Assembly: GCA_944326705.1 (NCBI GenBank)
Contig: CALVEY010000001.1
Location: forward strand, 1 to 64,000
Origin: an uncultured Mucispirillum sp.
GTDB lineage: Bacteria > Chrysiogenota > Deferribacteres > Deferribacterales > Mucispirillaceae
Length of the DNA stretch: 64,000 nt
Direction of reading: 5' to 3'
The notes under the pieces are model-generated. The model worked only from the letters and a program-made list of their open reading frames with translations, had not been told where the DNA came from and searched no databases. A program made the translations under genes and the position numbers. Numbering within the stretch: the first letter of the stretch is position 1; the number at the start of each line of letters is the position of its first letter. Below, one piece after another: positions 24,353 to 33,682 of this stretch.

Positions 24353-25078
24353 ATGGATTATATCGGTAAAACTTTAAAAGATAATATGCATTCAGCAGGT
24401 ATTATAAAAACAAATTTTTATAACTACTTCTATAAAGTATTTTATTCATATCCAGAAACCAGCTTTATTGGCATTACAAGCCGTCTTATACCTTATTTTG
24501 ATGAACTTAAAAAACATATAATGAATAATGATTACAGCACTTCTATAAATGTATTAAAAAATTACAGCACCTATGAACAAAGTTTAAAAGAAGACCAGAT
24601 AGAAGATTTGCTTGAGCTTTTACAGGATATATACCACGAATTATTTTTAGATTCAGTTTATTCTATTCCATGTACTGCTTCTGGATATATTGCAAGCAGC
24701 GATATGCAGATTAGAGAAAGAGAAAAAGTTAAAAATATATACGAAATTAATAACTTCTTACCACCAGAAGAAAATACATACCCAGTAGACCATATAAGCA
24801 TAGAAATGCTTTATATGCAGCAAATAAATGCTCTTTTTACTAAATTTTTAGAAGAAGAAAATAAAGATAAGCTTTTAAATATTCTTCAAGAGCAGTATAA
24901 CTTTTTACAGGCACATATTCTTACATGGATAAATGAATTTACAATATATTTAAAAGAGCAAATCACTCAGCCTGAAAGCAACCTGTATTATGCAGTTGCA
25001 GGTATAATGAATGAGTTTGTAAAATACGATAAAAAACTTACTGAAGAATTTTTAAAAGCTCTTAAATCACTGGAATAA
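24353..25078 (+). CDS. TorD/DmsD-type molybdoenzyme chaperone, second copy
   Basis: A 241-residue helical protein resembling the chaperone at 13031 along its length: TNFYNYFYKVF against AFFNYFFRVF, CTASGYIASSDMQIRERE against SASSYLSSDGLL, and DHISIEMLYMQQINALF against DYISVEMLYMQKLSDL. A likely extended -10 (TGC-TATAAT) lies about 35 bases upstream, and AGAGGTGA precedes the start. No molybdoenzyme gene is next to it, so the client is unknown. It converges on the aldolase gene with a 17-base overlap. Confidence 0.75.
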   Translation: MDYIGKTLKDNMHSAGIIKTNFYNYFYKVFYSYPETSFIGITSRLIPYFDELKKHIMNNDYSTSINVLKNYSTYEQSLKEDQIEDLLELLQDIYHELFLDSVYSIPCTASGYIASSDMQIREREKVKNIYEINNFLPPEENTYPVDHISIEMLYMQQINALFTKFLEEENKDKLLNILQEQYNFLQAHILTWINEFTIYLKEQITQPESNLYYAVAGIMNEFVKYDKKLTEEFLKALKSLE

Positions 25079-25649
25079 TGTTTGGAGTGCCTATTCTTTC
25101 TGCCAGTATAGATGTTTTGCAGTAAAACTCTAACTGTTCCATAAGATAATAGGCACTATACACATCTTTTGCCCAGGATACTGCACCATGGTTTGCAAGC
25201 AGGCATCCGTTACATGTTCTAACAAATGGCTCTATTGATTTTGCAAGCTCTTCTGTGCCAGGGCGTGCATATTTTGCAACTGGAAAATATCCTAATGACA
25301 TAAAAGCTTCCGGCATATAGCTCATATCTACAGCTCTGCCTACAATTGCAAAAGCTGAAACTGTTACAGGGTGAGCATGCACTACTGCATTTACATCATC
25401 ACGCATTTTATATACTGTTGTATGCAGCAGATATTCTGATGATGGTTTTTTACTGCCTTCTATAACATTGCCGTCTAAATCTATCATTATAATATCTTCT
25501 TCTTTCATAAAACCTTTACTTGTAAGAGTAGGAGTAATAAGCACTTTATTTTTATCTATTCTTATAGAAATATTACCATCATTTGAAGCCACAAGCTCCC
25601 TTTGGTACATTCTTCTGCCAATTTCACATATATCTGAAGCATAATTCAT
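25062..25649 (-). CDS. class II aldolase (Ald2/fuculose-1-phosphate aldolase-like)
   Basis: A 195-residue zinc-dependent class II aldolase. NDGNISIRI near residue 23, the zinc ligands in VVHAHPVTVSAF (H-x-H) and LLANHGAVSW, and the catalytic-type glutamate region SSEYLLHTTVY are visible. It starts two bases before the stop of mtnA, so the two form an operon. Beside mtnA the likely substrate is 5-(methylthio)ribulose-1-phosphate or 5-deoxyribulose-1-phosphate, split to DHAP and an aldehyde. A plain fuculose-1-phosphate aldolase is the alternative. Confidence 0.82.
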   Translation of the reverse strand: MNYASDICEIGRRMYQRELVASNDGNISIRIDKNKVLITPTLTSKGFMKEEDIIMIDLDGNVIEGSKKPSSEYLLHTTVYKMRDDVNAVVHAHPVTVSAFAIVGRAVDMSYMPEAFMSLGYFPVAKYARPGTEELAKSIEPFVRTCNGCLLANHGAVSWAKDVYSAYYLMEQLEFYCKTSILAERIGTPNIIPVI

Positions 25650-25651
25650 AA

Positions 25652-26713
25652 TTATTTCCTGCCTTTATGTAGTATATTTTCAAGATTAATAATATAAGGC
25701 GGCTTAATAATGCCATATTCTGTAATAAAACCAGTAATCAGCTCATTTGGTGTTACATCAAAAGCAGGGTTTAATACTTTCATATTATCAGGTGCTGTCT
25801 GCACTCCGCCAAAATGAGTTACTTCCCTGCTGTCTCTTTGCTCTATAACTATATCTTTTCCAGTTAATGTCATATTATCAAAAGTAGATGAAGGGCATGC
25901 AACATAAAAAGGAATTTTAAAATAATTTGCTAAAACTGCCACATTCATTGTGCCTATTTTATTTGCAGTATCTCCATTGGCTGCTACCCTGTCACATCCT
26001 ACTATTACTATATCTATCATACCTTTACTCATAGCATAGGCTGCCATATTATCGCATATTAATGTTACATCAACACCTGCTGCCTGCAATTCATAACTTG
26101 TAAGCCTTGCCCCCTGTAAAAGCGGCCTTGTTTCATCTGCATATACTTTGAAAATTTTACCATTATTTAATGCTGTATATACTGGTGCAAGTGCTGTGCC
26201 TAACTCTGACACTGCTAATGCCCCAGCATTACAGTGAGTAAGCACGCCAAAATTATCATAAATTAACTCAGCACCATACTTTCCTATATTTGCACAGATT
26301 TCTTTATCTTCATTATAAATATTTTCTGCTTCCTTCTCAAGTTCAAGCCATAATTCATTACTTGAATTACAGCTGCAGTTTTCTGCCTTTTTTATTATAC
26401 GGTTAACTGCCCATGATAAATTTACAGCAGTAGGACGAGATGAATTAAGATATTCACCTGTATTTTTTAACTCAATAAGAAATTTATCAACAGGTTCATT
26501 AATATATTTTTTCACAGATACAACTAATCCATAAGCTCCAGCAATACCAATAGCAGGGGCACCACGAACTTTAAGCATTTTTATACTATCATATATCTGC
26601 TCGCATGTTTGCTGTTCTTCATATATTACCTGTAATGGCAGTTTTGTCTGGTCTAAAAAAGAAAGTATGCCGTCTTTATATACTACTGCTTTTGGAAGTT
26701 TATCTGTTACCAT
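25652..26713 (-). CDS. mtnA: methylthioribose-1-phosphate isomerase
   Basis: Isomerises the aldose phosphate of methylthioribose, or of 5-deoxyribose, to the ketose phosphate. RGAPAIGIAGAYGL near residue 50, THCNAGALA, DETRPLLQGARLTSYELQ and GCDRVAANGDTANKIGT are MtnA signatures separating it from eIF2B-type relatives. Length is 353 residues. AGGAG precedes the start. None of the later methionine-salvage genes (mtnB, mtnC, mtnD) adjoin; the partner is an aldolase instead. Confidence 0.92.
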   Translation of the reverse strand: MVTDKLPKAVVYKDGILSFLDQTKLPLQVIYEEQQTCEQIYDSIKMLKVRGAPAIGIAGAYGLVVSVKKYINEPVDKFLIELKNTGEYLNSSRPTAVNLSWAVNRIIKKAENCSCNSSNELWLELEKEAENIYNEDKEICANIGKYGAELIYDNFGVLTHCNAGALAVSELGTALAPVYTALNNGKIFKVYADETRPLLQGARLTSYELQAAGVDVTLICDNMAAYAMSKGMIDIVIVGCDRVAANGDTANKIGTMNVAVLANYFKIPFYVACPSSTFDNMTLTGKDIVIEQRDSREVTHFGGVQTAPDNMKVLNPAFDVTPNELITGFITEYGIIKPPYIINLENILHKGRK

Positions 26714-26787
26714 AAATTCTCCTGTAAAAATTTTTATACATTATACATAAAATTCTTTATAAAAAACAAGATGATTTATTTAAAAAC

Positions 26788-26816
26788 TTGATTTTCAATA
26801 ATATATTATCTAATAT
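26788..26816 (+). promoter_or_regulatory. promoter of the TAXI receptor gene
   Basis: TTGATT (26788-26793), 17-base spacer, TAATAT (26811-26816), 30 bases before the start codon at 26847. The surrounding sequence is almost pure A/T. Confidence 0.5.
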
Positions 26817-26846
26817 ATTATATATTTATATTATTCTGGTGAATAT

Positions 26847-27821
26847 ATGAAAAAATTTATTTTATTATTTACAGCTTTATTACTGTTTTTTTCAAACTTA
26901 GTTTATGCTCAGCAAAGGCAGATAAAACCTGTGCAGCTTACAATAGGCACTGGAGATAGAAACGGTGGATTATATCCTATTGGAGTATCTGTTGGCAAAA
27001 TATTAAATATTAACTCTAAAATACACAAACTTAACCCTGATGTTATGGCAACAGAAGGGGCAGTTTATAACATAGATAAAGTAATAAGCGGCGAATTAAT
27101 GCTTGGTATTGTAGAAAATGATGTGCAGTATAGAGCATATAAAGGATTAGGTGAATGGGAAGGCTCACCCCAGTATGATTTACGCTCTATTATAAGCCTT
27201 GCACCAGAAATTATGCAGTTAATAGTAAGTGAAAGTTCTAAAATAAAAACACTAATGGACTTGCAGAATAAAAATATAAATATCGGTATGATTGGAGAAA
27301 ACACATATTATAACAGCCAGTTAATTTTAAGCTCTTATGGGCTTGATAATTATACTGTAAATTATGATAACCAAAGCACAAGCTTAAAAGAAACTATTAC
27401 AATGCTGCAGGACGGCAGATTAGACGGCTTTTTTCTAAACTCTGTTATCCCTTTAAATATAATAAAACAGCTTTCAGAAACTACTAAAATACGCTTTGTA
27501 GATATTACTGGAGTAAATAAATTATTAATACAATACCCAGACTATAAAATTACAGATATTAGTAAATCAGTTTATCCAAAAGCTAATAACCCTAACAGCA
27601 CAAAAACATTAAGTGTTATGACATCTATTGTTACATCAAGCAAAACATCAAACTATGCAGCTTATATTATAGCAAAAGAAATTGTTGAAAACCTGCATAT
27701 ATTAAAAACACTGCATCCATCATTAAGAAACTTAAATATTAAAGAAATGCTTAAATACAACACAGCTCCAATTCATCCTGGAGCTATGCGGTATTATGTA
27801 GATAATGGATTATTAAATTAA
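26847..27821 (+). CDS. TAXI-family TRAP transporter solute receptor
   Basis: A 324-residue periplasmic binding protein with a signal peptide cut near VYAQQ (residue 21). LTIGTGDRNGGLYPIGVSVG is the typical start of the mature TAXI receptor. No DctQM-type TRAP permease gene is adjacent, so it is an orphan here. Substrates of TAXI receptors include dicarboxylates and amino acids; nothing here fixes which. Its last four bases overlap the convergent chaperone gene. Confidence 0.8.
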   Translation: MKKFILLFTALLLFFSNLVYAQQRQIKPVQLTIGTGDRNGGLYPIGVSVGKILNINSKIHKLNPDVMATEGAVYNIDKVISGELMLGIVENDVQYRAYKGLGEWEGSPQYDLRSIISLAPEIMQLIVSESSKIKTLMDLQNKNINIGMIGENTYYNSQLILSSYGLDNYTVNYDNQSTSLKETITMLQDGRLDGFFLNSVIPLNIIKQLSETTKIRFVDITGVNKLLIQYPDYKITDISKSVYPKANNPNSTKTLSVMTSIVTSSKTSNYAAYIIAKEIVENLHILKTLHPSLRNLNIKEMLKYNTAPIHPGAMRYYVDNGLLN

Positions 27822-28438
27822 AAATATTTTAATGTTGGCTCATCAAGCATAAGGAAACCGTGTAGAATAACTGCTATATACTGAAATATACCATAATTTG
27901 GCACTGCTTCATATAATGCTTCACAAAAGCCTGATACATAAGGCATAATATATGTATCTAAAAATAAAAGCTGAGCTTTTGCATATTCTGAAACTGCCTC
28001 ATGGTTATCCTGCTTAGCTGTTTCTATTGCCATATGACTTAAAAATGAAAGCATTTCATTTAATCCGCCGCTTTTAAATTCAGGCTTATAACCATATTTA
28101 TTATAAACTTCATCAATATTTTCAGTATTTGGGAAAATAATGCCAATAGAGCCTGCTGGATTTTTAAAAACTGATATAAACTCTTCTTTTAGTTTTGCTT
28201 CAACCCAGCCTTTTTCTGCTTTTTGTGCATTTTGATACCATAATGCAAGCCCTTTAAAGCCCTGCATAATTTCTTCCTGCTCATCTATTACTTCCACAGA
28301 TTCTGTTAAATCATATAAATATTTACACAGGTTATAAATCATTTCCATATCTGCTGGTGCTGTAAAAATATCAGCTAAAAGCCCGTAAACACCTGCTCTG
28401 CCTGCCATTAAAAGTTTTATACTTTGAATATCTATCAT
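27818..28438 (-). CDS. TorD/NarJ-type chaperone, third and divergent copy
   Basis: A 206-residue helical protein. The segment LKEEFISVFKNPAGSIGIIFPN and the later FLSHMAIETAKQDNHEAVSEYAKAQLLFLDTYI match the TorD/NarJ pattern (E-F-x-x-L/V-F ... P, then E-x-x-F-L-x-x-H). It is more divergent from the copies at 13031 and 24353 than they are from each other. AAGGAG precedes the start. No molybdoenzyme is adjacent. Confidence 0.68.
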   Translation of the reverse strand: MIDIQSIKLLMAGRAGVYGLLADIFTAPADMEMIYNLCKYLYDLTESVEVIDEQEEIMQGFKGLALWYQNAQKAEKGWVEAKLKEEFISVFKNPAGSIGIIFPNTENIDEVYNKYGYKPEFKSGGLNEMLSFLSHMAIETAKQDNHEAVSEYAKAQLLFLDTYIMPYVSGFCEALYEAVPNYGIFQYIAVILHGFLMLDEPTLKYF

Positions 28439-28636
28439 ATTAACTCCTTATTTAGAGTTTTATATCAAATTAAAATTTATAAGACAATAGTTTTACATAG
28501 TATTATACATTTTTTCTTTATAAAATAAGATATATAAATTATTTTTCATCAAATATATGTAATTATTCATTGCTTTTTTTATACATTATGGTAAAGTGTT
28601 TTTTTACTAGTTATTATTTTTATTTAAAGGTGAGAG

Positions 28637-29428
28637 ATGAAAAAATTACTTATTTTAACATTAATTGCTGTATCTGTGCTTGCAGCAGGATGCAAAAAAG
28701 ATACAAATTCAGCACAACAATCTGCAGAAAACGCAAATACTGCAAATCTTTTTATTATGGGGCTTGATGACAGCTTTCCACCAATGGGTTTTCGTGATGA
28801 TAATAATGAAATAGTTGGTTTTGATGTTGATATGGCAAAAGAAGTTACTAAAAGATTAGGTATGGAGCTGAAATTACAGCCTATTGACTGGGCCTCTAAA
28901 GAGCTTGAATTAAGCACAGGCAAAATCACTTGTATTTGGAATGGTCTTAGTGTAAGCCCTGCAAGAGAAGAAGCTATGACTTTATCTAAACCATATCTTG
29001 CAAATAGAATGATAATTATTACTAATCAGGACTCACCACTTACTTCAAAAGCTGATTTAGAAGGCAAAAAAGTAGGGCTTCAAACTGGCTCAACAGCTGT
29101 TGCAGCTTTAGAAAAAGACCCTATCTCTAAAAAACTTACTCAAGTTACTTATGAAAACAATGTTCTTGCTTTAACTGATTTAAATATAGGCAGAATAGAT
29201 GCTGTTGTTATGGATGAAGTTGTAGCAAGATATATGATTGCAAAAAGCGCAAACTTATATAAAGTATTAAATGACTCTTTTGATGAAGAGTTTTATGCAA
29301 TAGCATTTAAAAAAGGTAATACAGAGTTAAAAGATAAAGTAGAAAAAGTATTAGCAGAGATGGCAGCAGATGGCACATCTGCAGAAATATCTAAAAAATG
29401 GTTTGGCGAAGATATAGTGCTTAAATAA
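28637..29428 (+). CDS. amino acid ABC transporter substrate-binding lipoprotein
   Basis: A 263-residue family 3 solute-binding protein with a lipobox LAAGC near residue 20, so it is tethered to the membrane. FPPMGFRDDNNEIVGFDVDM, ELSTGKITCIWNGLS and GKKVGLQTGSTAV are the conserved regions of polar amino acid receptors. AAGGTGAGAG precedes the start. It is followed by the permease and ATPase genes of the same transporter. Confidence 0.9.
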   Translation: MKKLLILTLIAVSVLAAGCKKDTNSAQQSAENANTANLFIMGLDDSFPPMGFRDDNNEIVGFDVDMAKEVTKRLGMELKLQPIDWASKELELSTGKITCIWNGLSVSPAREEAMTLSKPYLANRMIIITNQDSPLTSKADLEGKKVGLQTGSTAVAALEKDPISKKLTQVTYENNVLALTDLNIGRIDAVVMDEVVARYMIAKSANLYKVLNDSFDEEFYAIAFKKGNTELKDKVEKVLAEMAADGTSAEISKKWFGEDIVLK

Positions 29429-29459
29429 TAATCAAAACACAAGGGTAAGAGGTTTTTTA

Positions 29460-30131
29460 GTGGACAGCAATTACATTTTAAATATTACATCAACTATGCT
29501 GCAGGGAGCTAAAATAACAGTTTTAGTTTTCTTTATAGTTATTATAGCCTCTATACCCCTTGGATTTTTTATTACACTGCTTGGCAGGTCAAAATTTAGA
29601 CCTATTGGCTGGATTGTTAATATTTATATTACAATAATGCGTGGAACGCCATTAATATTACAGCTATTCTTTGTATATTTTGCCCTGCCCTATATTCCTT
29701 TAATTGGTCCATACATTACAATGGAAAGGCTTCCTGCTGCATTAATAGCCTTTATATTAAACTATGCAGCATATTTTGCAGAAATATTCAGAGGCGGCTT
29801 AATGGCAATAGATAAAGGTCAGAATGAAGCTGCAAAAGTTTTAGGCTTTAATAAAATACAAACATTTATCCATATTATTATACCACAGATGATACGAGTA
29901 ACCCTTCCAGCATTAAGTAATGAGTCTATTACATTAGTAAAAGATACATCACTTCTTACTGTTATAAGTATTGCAGAAATAAGCTATGTAGCAAAAACAG
30001 CTGTTACAAGAGATGCATCTGTTTTTCCACTTGTTATTGCTGGTGCATTGTATCTTTTACTAATACTAATACTTACTATAATTTTAAGATTAATAGAAAA
30101 AAAATTCAGCTATACGAGTAAATCACTATGA
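29460..30131 (+). CDS. polar amino acid ABC transporter permease (HisM family)
   Basis: A 223-residue inner-membrane protein with about five helices. The EAA loop [24 protein letters not shown] and [18 protein letters not shown] identify the HisMQ permease type. The start is GTG at 29460 with AAGAGG upstream. A single permease gene implies a homodimer. It overlaps the ATPase gene by four bases. Confidence 0.9.
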   Translation: MDSNYILNITSTMLQGAKITVLVFFIVIIASIPLGFFITLLGRSKFRPIGWIVNIYITIMRGTPLILQLFFVYFALPYIPLIGPYITMERLPAALIAFILNYAAYFAEIFRGGLMAIDKGQNEAAKVLGFNKIQTFIHIIIPQMIRVTLPALSNESITLVKDTSLLTVISIAEISYVAKTAVTRDASVFPLVIAGALYLLLILILTIILRLIEKKFSYTSKSL

Positions 30132-30871
30132 GCATAATAGAAGTATCTCATTTAAAAAAATCATTTGGCAGCCTTAATGTTTTAAAAGATATATCTTTTA
30201 CTGTTGAAAAAGGCGATGTTATAGCTATATTAGGCTCATCTGGAAGTGGTAAAAGCACCCTTTTACGCTGCCTGATTGATTTAGAAAAAATAGATGATGG
30301 CACAATTACTGTAGATGGCGATACATTTGTACAAAACGGTATATATATGCCAAACAAAATAGTAAAAGATGCCACTATGAAAATGGGAATGGTATTTCAG
30401 CATTTTAATCTTTTCCCACATATGACAGTTATGAAAAATTTAGAAAAACCTGCTAAAATTGTTAAAAAATTAGACAGTAAAACTATACAGAAAAAAAGTA
30501 AAATATTACTTAATAAAGTTGGCCTTTTAGATAAAGCAGATGTTTACCCAGACCAGCTGTCTGGCGGCCAAAAGCAACGTGTAGCAATAGTTAGAGCATT
30601 AATGATGAACCCAGAAATTATGCTTTTTGATGAACCTACATCATCACTTGACCCAGAAATAACAAAAGAAGTGCTGCACACTATGAAACAATTAGCAGAA
30701 GAAAAAATGACTATGCTTATTGTAACCCATGAAATAGGCTTTGCAAAAGAAGTTGCCAGTAAAATATTATTTATGTCAAATGGTGAAATCCTTGAAAGCG
30801 GAACACCAGATGAAATATTTAATAACCCAAAACATGAACGCACTAAACTATTTTTAAATAACAGTTTTTAA
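30128..30871 (+). CDS. polar amino acid ABC transporter ATP-binding protein
   Basis: A 247-residue ABC ATPase of the GlnQ/HisP type: Walker [10 protein letters not shown] near residue 35, Q-loop [13 protein letters not shown], signature LSGGQKQR, Walker [14 protein letters not shown] and the switch histidine in [11 protein letters not shown]. Third gene of the transporter operon, coupled to the permease by an ATGA overlap and followed two bases later by ybaK. Confidence 0.92.
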   Translation: MSIIEVSHLKKSFGSLNVLKDISFTVEKGDVIAILGSSGSGKSTLLRCLIDLEKIDDGTITVDGDTFVQNGIYMPNKIVKDATMKMGMVFQHFNLFPHMTVMKNLEKPAKIVKKLDSKTIQKKSKILLNKVGLLDKADVYPDQLSGGQKQRVAIVRALMMNPEIMLFDEPTSSLDPEITKEVLHTMKQLAEEKMTMLIVTHEIGFAKEVASKILFMSNGEILESGTPDEIFNNPKHERTKLFLNNSF

Positions 30872-30873
30872 TT

Positions 30874-31353
30874 ATGAAAGATAAAGTACCATCTACCAAC
30901 GCTATAAGATATTTAAATGAAAAAAAAGTCCCATATACACCTATGTTTTATAAATATATAGAACATGGCGGCACAAAAGTTTCTGCAAAGGAATTAGGAG
31001 TTGATGAGCATAAAGTTATTAAAACTCTTATTATGGAAAATGACAGGAAAGAATATTTTATAATCCTTATGCATGGAGATAAAGAAGTATCCCTTAAAAA
31101 TATGGCAAGGTTTATGGATACAAAAACTGTGCAGCCATGTAAGCCGGAAGTAGCAAACAGACATTCTGGCTATCTTGTAGGTGGCACCTCCCCTTTTGGT
31201 ACACGCACAAAAATGAAAGTTTATATTGAAAAAACTATCCTTGATTTAGATAAAATATATATAAATGGCGGCAGAAAAGGAATGCTTGTAGAAATAGACC
31301 CAAAAGTTCTGCCGGAAATTCTTGACAGCCAAATTGTAGAAGTTGGTATATAA
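30874..31353 (+). CDS. ybaK: Cys-tRNA(Pro) deacylase YbaK/EbsC
   Basis: A 159-residue trans-editing enzyme that clears Cys-tRNA-Pro formed by prolyl-tRNA synthetase. STNAIRYLNEKKVPYT near the start, KVIKTLIMEN, and the pocket GYLVGGTSPFGTRTKMKVYI are the YbaK signatures. The gene is in the amino acid transporter operon, two bases after the ATPase stop, probably as a passenger. Confidence 0.87.
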   Translation: MKDKVPSTNAIRYLNEKKVPYTPMFYKYIEHGGTKVSAKELGVDEHKVIKTLIMENDRKEYFIILMHGDKEVSLKNMARFMDTKTVQPCKPEVANRHSGYLVGGTSPFGTRTKMKVYIEKTILDLDKIYINGGRKGMLVEIDPKVLPEILDSQIVEVGI

Positions 31354-31412
31354 TATATTTTATAATATTGTTTTATTTTCTAAAATTTTCTTAATCTAAT
31401 CTTAAAAAAATA

Positions 31413-31441
31413 TTGACTTATAAAAAAAATAAGCATATCTT
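31413..31441 (+). promoter_or_regulatory. promoter of the fumarate reductase gene
   Basis: TTGACT (31413-31418), 17-base spacer, TATCTT (31436-31441), 28 bases before the start codon at 31470. Confidence 0.55.
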
Positions 31442-31469
31442 ATTTCTATGATATGTTGAGGAGAGGATT

Positions 31470-33413
31470 ATGCTTAAAAAAATCTTAATTTTACTATCCA
31501 TCTGTTTCATTGCATTCACTGCCTGCAAAAAACAGCAGACAACTGAACCAGCTGAAAATAAAACAGATGTTTCAACAACTGCACCTGCTACCACTGCTGC
31601 AGAGCCAGCACAAGCAGAAGTTGTTACTACTCCAGTAGTAAATGAGTTAATTACAATTAATGTTTTAGAAAAACAAAATGATGCTCAATATACTACTGGT
31701 GAAAAAGCTAAATTTTTAGCAGGCAGCCACATGACTGATAAAAATATTGCTATTTCATGTGTAGACTGCCACGGTGAAAATGGATTACTTGATGATGCGG
31801 AAACACAAGTAAACGAAACTTGTATTTCATGCCATGGTGATTTAAAAGCAATGGCTGCAATCACTAATAAAACAGAAATTAATCCACATGAATCACACTT
31901 AGATAAAATTAACTGTACAGCATGCCATGGTGGTCATGAGCCTTCTGCAATTTATTGTAATAACTGCCACTCTTTTGATAACCAGATAAGCCATGCTGGT
32001 GTTAAACCACTTCCTAGAAAATTAGATATTGCATCTTACAATAATGCTTCATCTGATATTGTAGAAAATACTGATGTACTTGTTATTGGTGCAGGTGGTT
32101 CTGGTTTTATTTCTGCATTAACTGCTCAAGAAAAAGGTGCAAAAGTTATTTTAGTTGAAAAAATGCCTATTCCTGGCGGTAACTCTCAGCTTGCAGCTGG
32201 TGGTATGAATGCTGCTGGCACAACTTACCAAAAAGAACAAAATATTCAAGATGATGCAGAAACTATGTTCCAAGACACTATGAAAGGCGGCAAAAACCTT
32301 TCTAACCCAGATTTAGTTCATGTTCTTGCAAATAATTCTGCAGATTCTATGGCTTGGCTTACTTCTATAGGCGCTAAATTAAGTGCAGTAAACTTCGGCG
32401 GTGGTGCTACTAATAAAAGGTTCCATGCTCCAGCAGGTGGTGCTGCAGTTGGAAGCTATCTTGTAAATATTTATAAAGATACAGCAGATAAAACCAATCT
32501 TGATGTAAGAGTTAACTCTCCTGCTGTTAGACTTTTAGTTGATGATAAAGGCTCTGTTTATGGCGCTGTTATTGATGGTAAACATAAAGGTTTATATGAA
32601 ATCCATGCAAAATCAGTTATCTTAACTTCTGGCGGTTTCTCTGCTAATGCTGACAGAGTTGTTTCTTACAAACCTAACTATAAAGGTATGACCACATCTA
32701 ACCAGCCAGGTGCTACTGGTGACGGTCTTGATTTAGCAAAAGAAGCTAATGCTTCATTTGTTGATATGGACCAAATCCAAATCCACCCTTCTATCGCTGT
32801 AGGCAGCAGCACACTTATAACTGAAGCAGTTAGAGGTGTTGGTGCTATTATGGTTAACCATGAAGGTAACAGATTCTTTGATGAACTTTCTACTCGTGAT
32901 AAAGTTTCAGCTGCTATATTAGAGCAAAAAGGTCAAACAGCTTACTTAGTATTAGATGATAATATCCGTAAAAGCTTAAAACAAATTGAAGGATATTTCC
33001 ATTTAAATCTTGCAAAAGAAGCTGCTACATTAGATGAGCTTGCTAAACTTATCAATGTTCCTGCTGAAAACTTAAAAAGAACAGTTGAAGAATACAATAA
33101 AGCAGTTGATACAAAACAAGATAAATATGGCAAAAAACCAGATACATTAGAGAAAAAAGTGTTAACTGGTCCATTTGTTGCAATTGAAATCGCCCCAGGT
33201 ATCCACTATACTATGGGTGGTGTTCAAATCAACACTAATGCACAAGTAATAGATATTAACGGCAAACCAATACCTAACTTCTATGCTGCTGGTGAAGTAA
33301 CTGGTGGTGTTCATGGAGCTAACAGGCTTGGCGGTAACTCTATTTCTGAAACAGTAACATTCGGCAGAATTGCAGGTGCACAAGCTGCTGCAAATGCTGC
33401 TGCTTCAAAATAA
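31470..33413 (+). CDS. tetraheme flavocytochrome c fumarate reductase, lipoprotein form
   Basis: A 647-residue protein. A lipobox FTAC near residue 19 precedes a T/A-rich linker, four heme motifs (CVDCH, CISCH, CTACH, CNNCH at about residues 97-170) and an FAD domain from about 195 with VIGAGGSGFISALTAQEKGA. The Shewanella Fcc3 active-site residues all have counterparts: H in QIQIHPS, T-E in LITEAVRG, the proton-transfer R in STRDKV, H in GIHYTMGG and R in GANRLGGNS. This favours fumarate, or a close analogue such as methacrylate, over urocanate. GAGGAG precedes the start; a strong terminator follows. Confidence 0.87.
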   Translation: MLKKILILLSICFIAFTACKKQQTTEPAENKTDVSTTAPATTAAEPAQAEVVTTPVVNELITINVLEKQNDAQYTTGEKAKFLAGSHMTDKNIAISCVDCHGENGLLDDAETQVNETCISCHGDLKAMAAITNKTEINPHESHLDKINCTACHGGHEPSAIYCNNCHSFDNQISHAGVKPLPRKLDIASYNNASSDIVENTDVLVIGAGGSGFISALTAQEKGAKVILVEKMPIPGGNSQLAAGGMNAAGTTYQKEQNIQDDAETMFQDTMKGGKNLSNPDLVHVLANNSADSMAWLTSIGAKLSAVNFGGGATNKRFHAPAGGAAVGSYLVNIYKDTADKTNLDVRVNSPAVRLLVDDKGSVYGAVIDGKHKGLYEIHAKSVILTSGGFSANADRVVSYKPNYKGMTTSNQPGATGDGLDLAKEANASFVDMDQIQIHPSIAVGSSTLITEAVRGVGAIMVNHEGNRFFDELSTRDKVSAAILEQKGQTAYLVLDDNIRKSLKQIEGYFHLNLAKEAATLDELAKLINVPAENLKRTVEEYNKAVDTKQDKYGKKPDTLEKKVLTGPFVAIEIAPGIHYTMGGVQINTNAQVIDINGKPIPNFYAAGEVTGGVHGANRLGGNSISETVTFGRIAGAQAAANAAASK

Positions 33414-33446
33414 GTTAAACAAATATCTTAACCATATCATAATTTT

Positions 33447-33477
33447 GCCCCTGAAAAAATTTCAGGGGCTTTTTTTA
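33447..33477 (+). terminator. intrinsic terminator after fumarate reductase
   Basis: GCCCCTGAA (33447-33455) pairs perfectly with TTCAGGGGC (33461-33469), followed by eight Ts (33470-33477). Confidence 0.9.
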
Positions 33478-33533
33478 TCTCTTGTAAAACAAAAATATTA
33501 GTATTATAAGCATATAGTATTTATGAGGAATAT

Positions 33534-33585
33534 ATGAATAAAGAACTAACTGGCCACTTAATAGCATTTGGAACTGTATTTATAT
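33534..33585 (+). pseudogene. 5' fragment of a DMT/EamA transporter gene cut by the prophage
   Basis: ATG at 33534 after GAGGAAT opens a frame reading MNKELTGHLIAFGTVFI, the usual start of EamA/DMT drug-metabolite exporters (which continue WGTTFIS). After the isoleucine codon at 33582-33584 the sequence turns to unrelated DNA and stops at 33636. The remainder should lie beyond the right prophage end, outside this window. The family call rests on 17 residues. Confidence 0.6.
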
Positions 33586-33682
33586 CGGGGCGAGATAATT
33601 TTTACCTAAATGATGAGATAAGCAGTTTTTTATAATCGCTCAAAAAGTTAAAATCGTTTTAATTTGTGTAATATAAAAATTT

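Noticed and set aside
30128-30871. An insertion or frameshift in the amino acid transporter operon
   Set aside because: All three genes have normal length, intact motifs and tight spacing.
1-33585. Riboswitches upstream of mqnA, mtnA or the amino acid transporter
   Set aside because: I looked for SAM, cobalamin, TPP, glycine and lysine switch cores in the leaders and saw none; the leaders are short and almost pure A/T.
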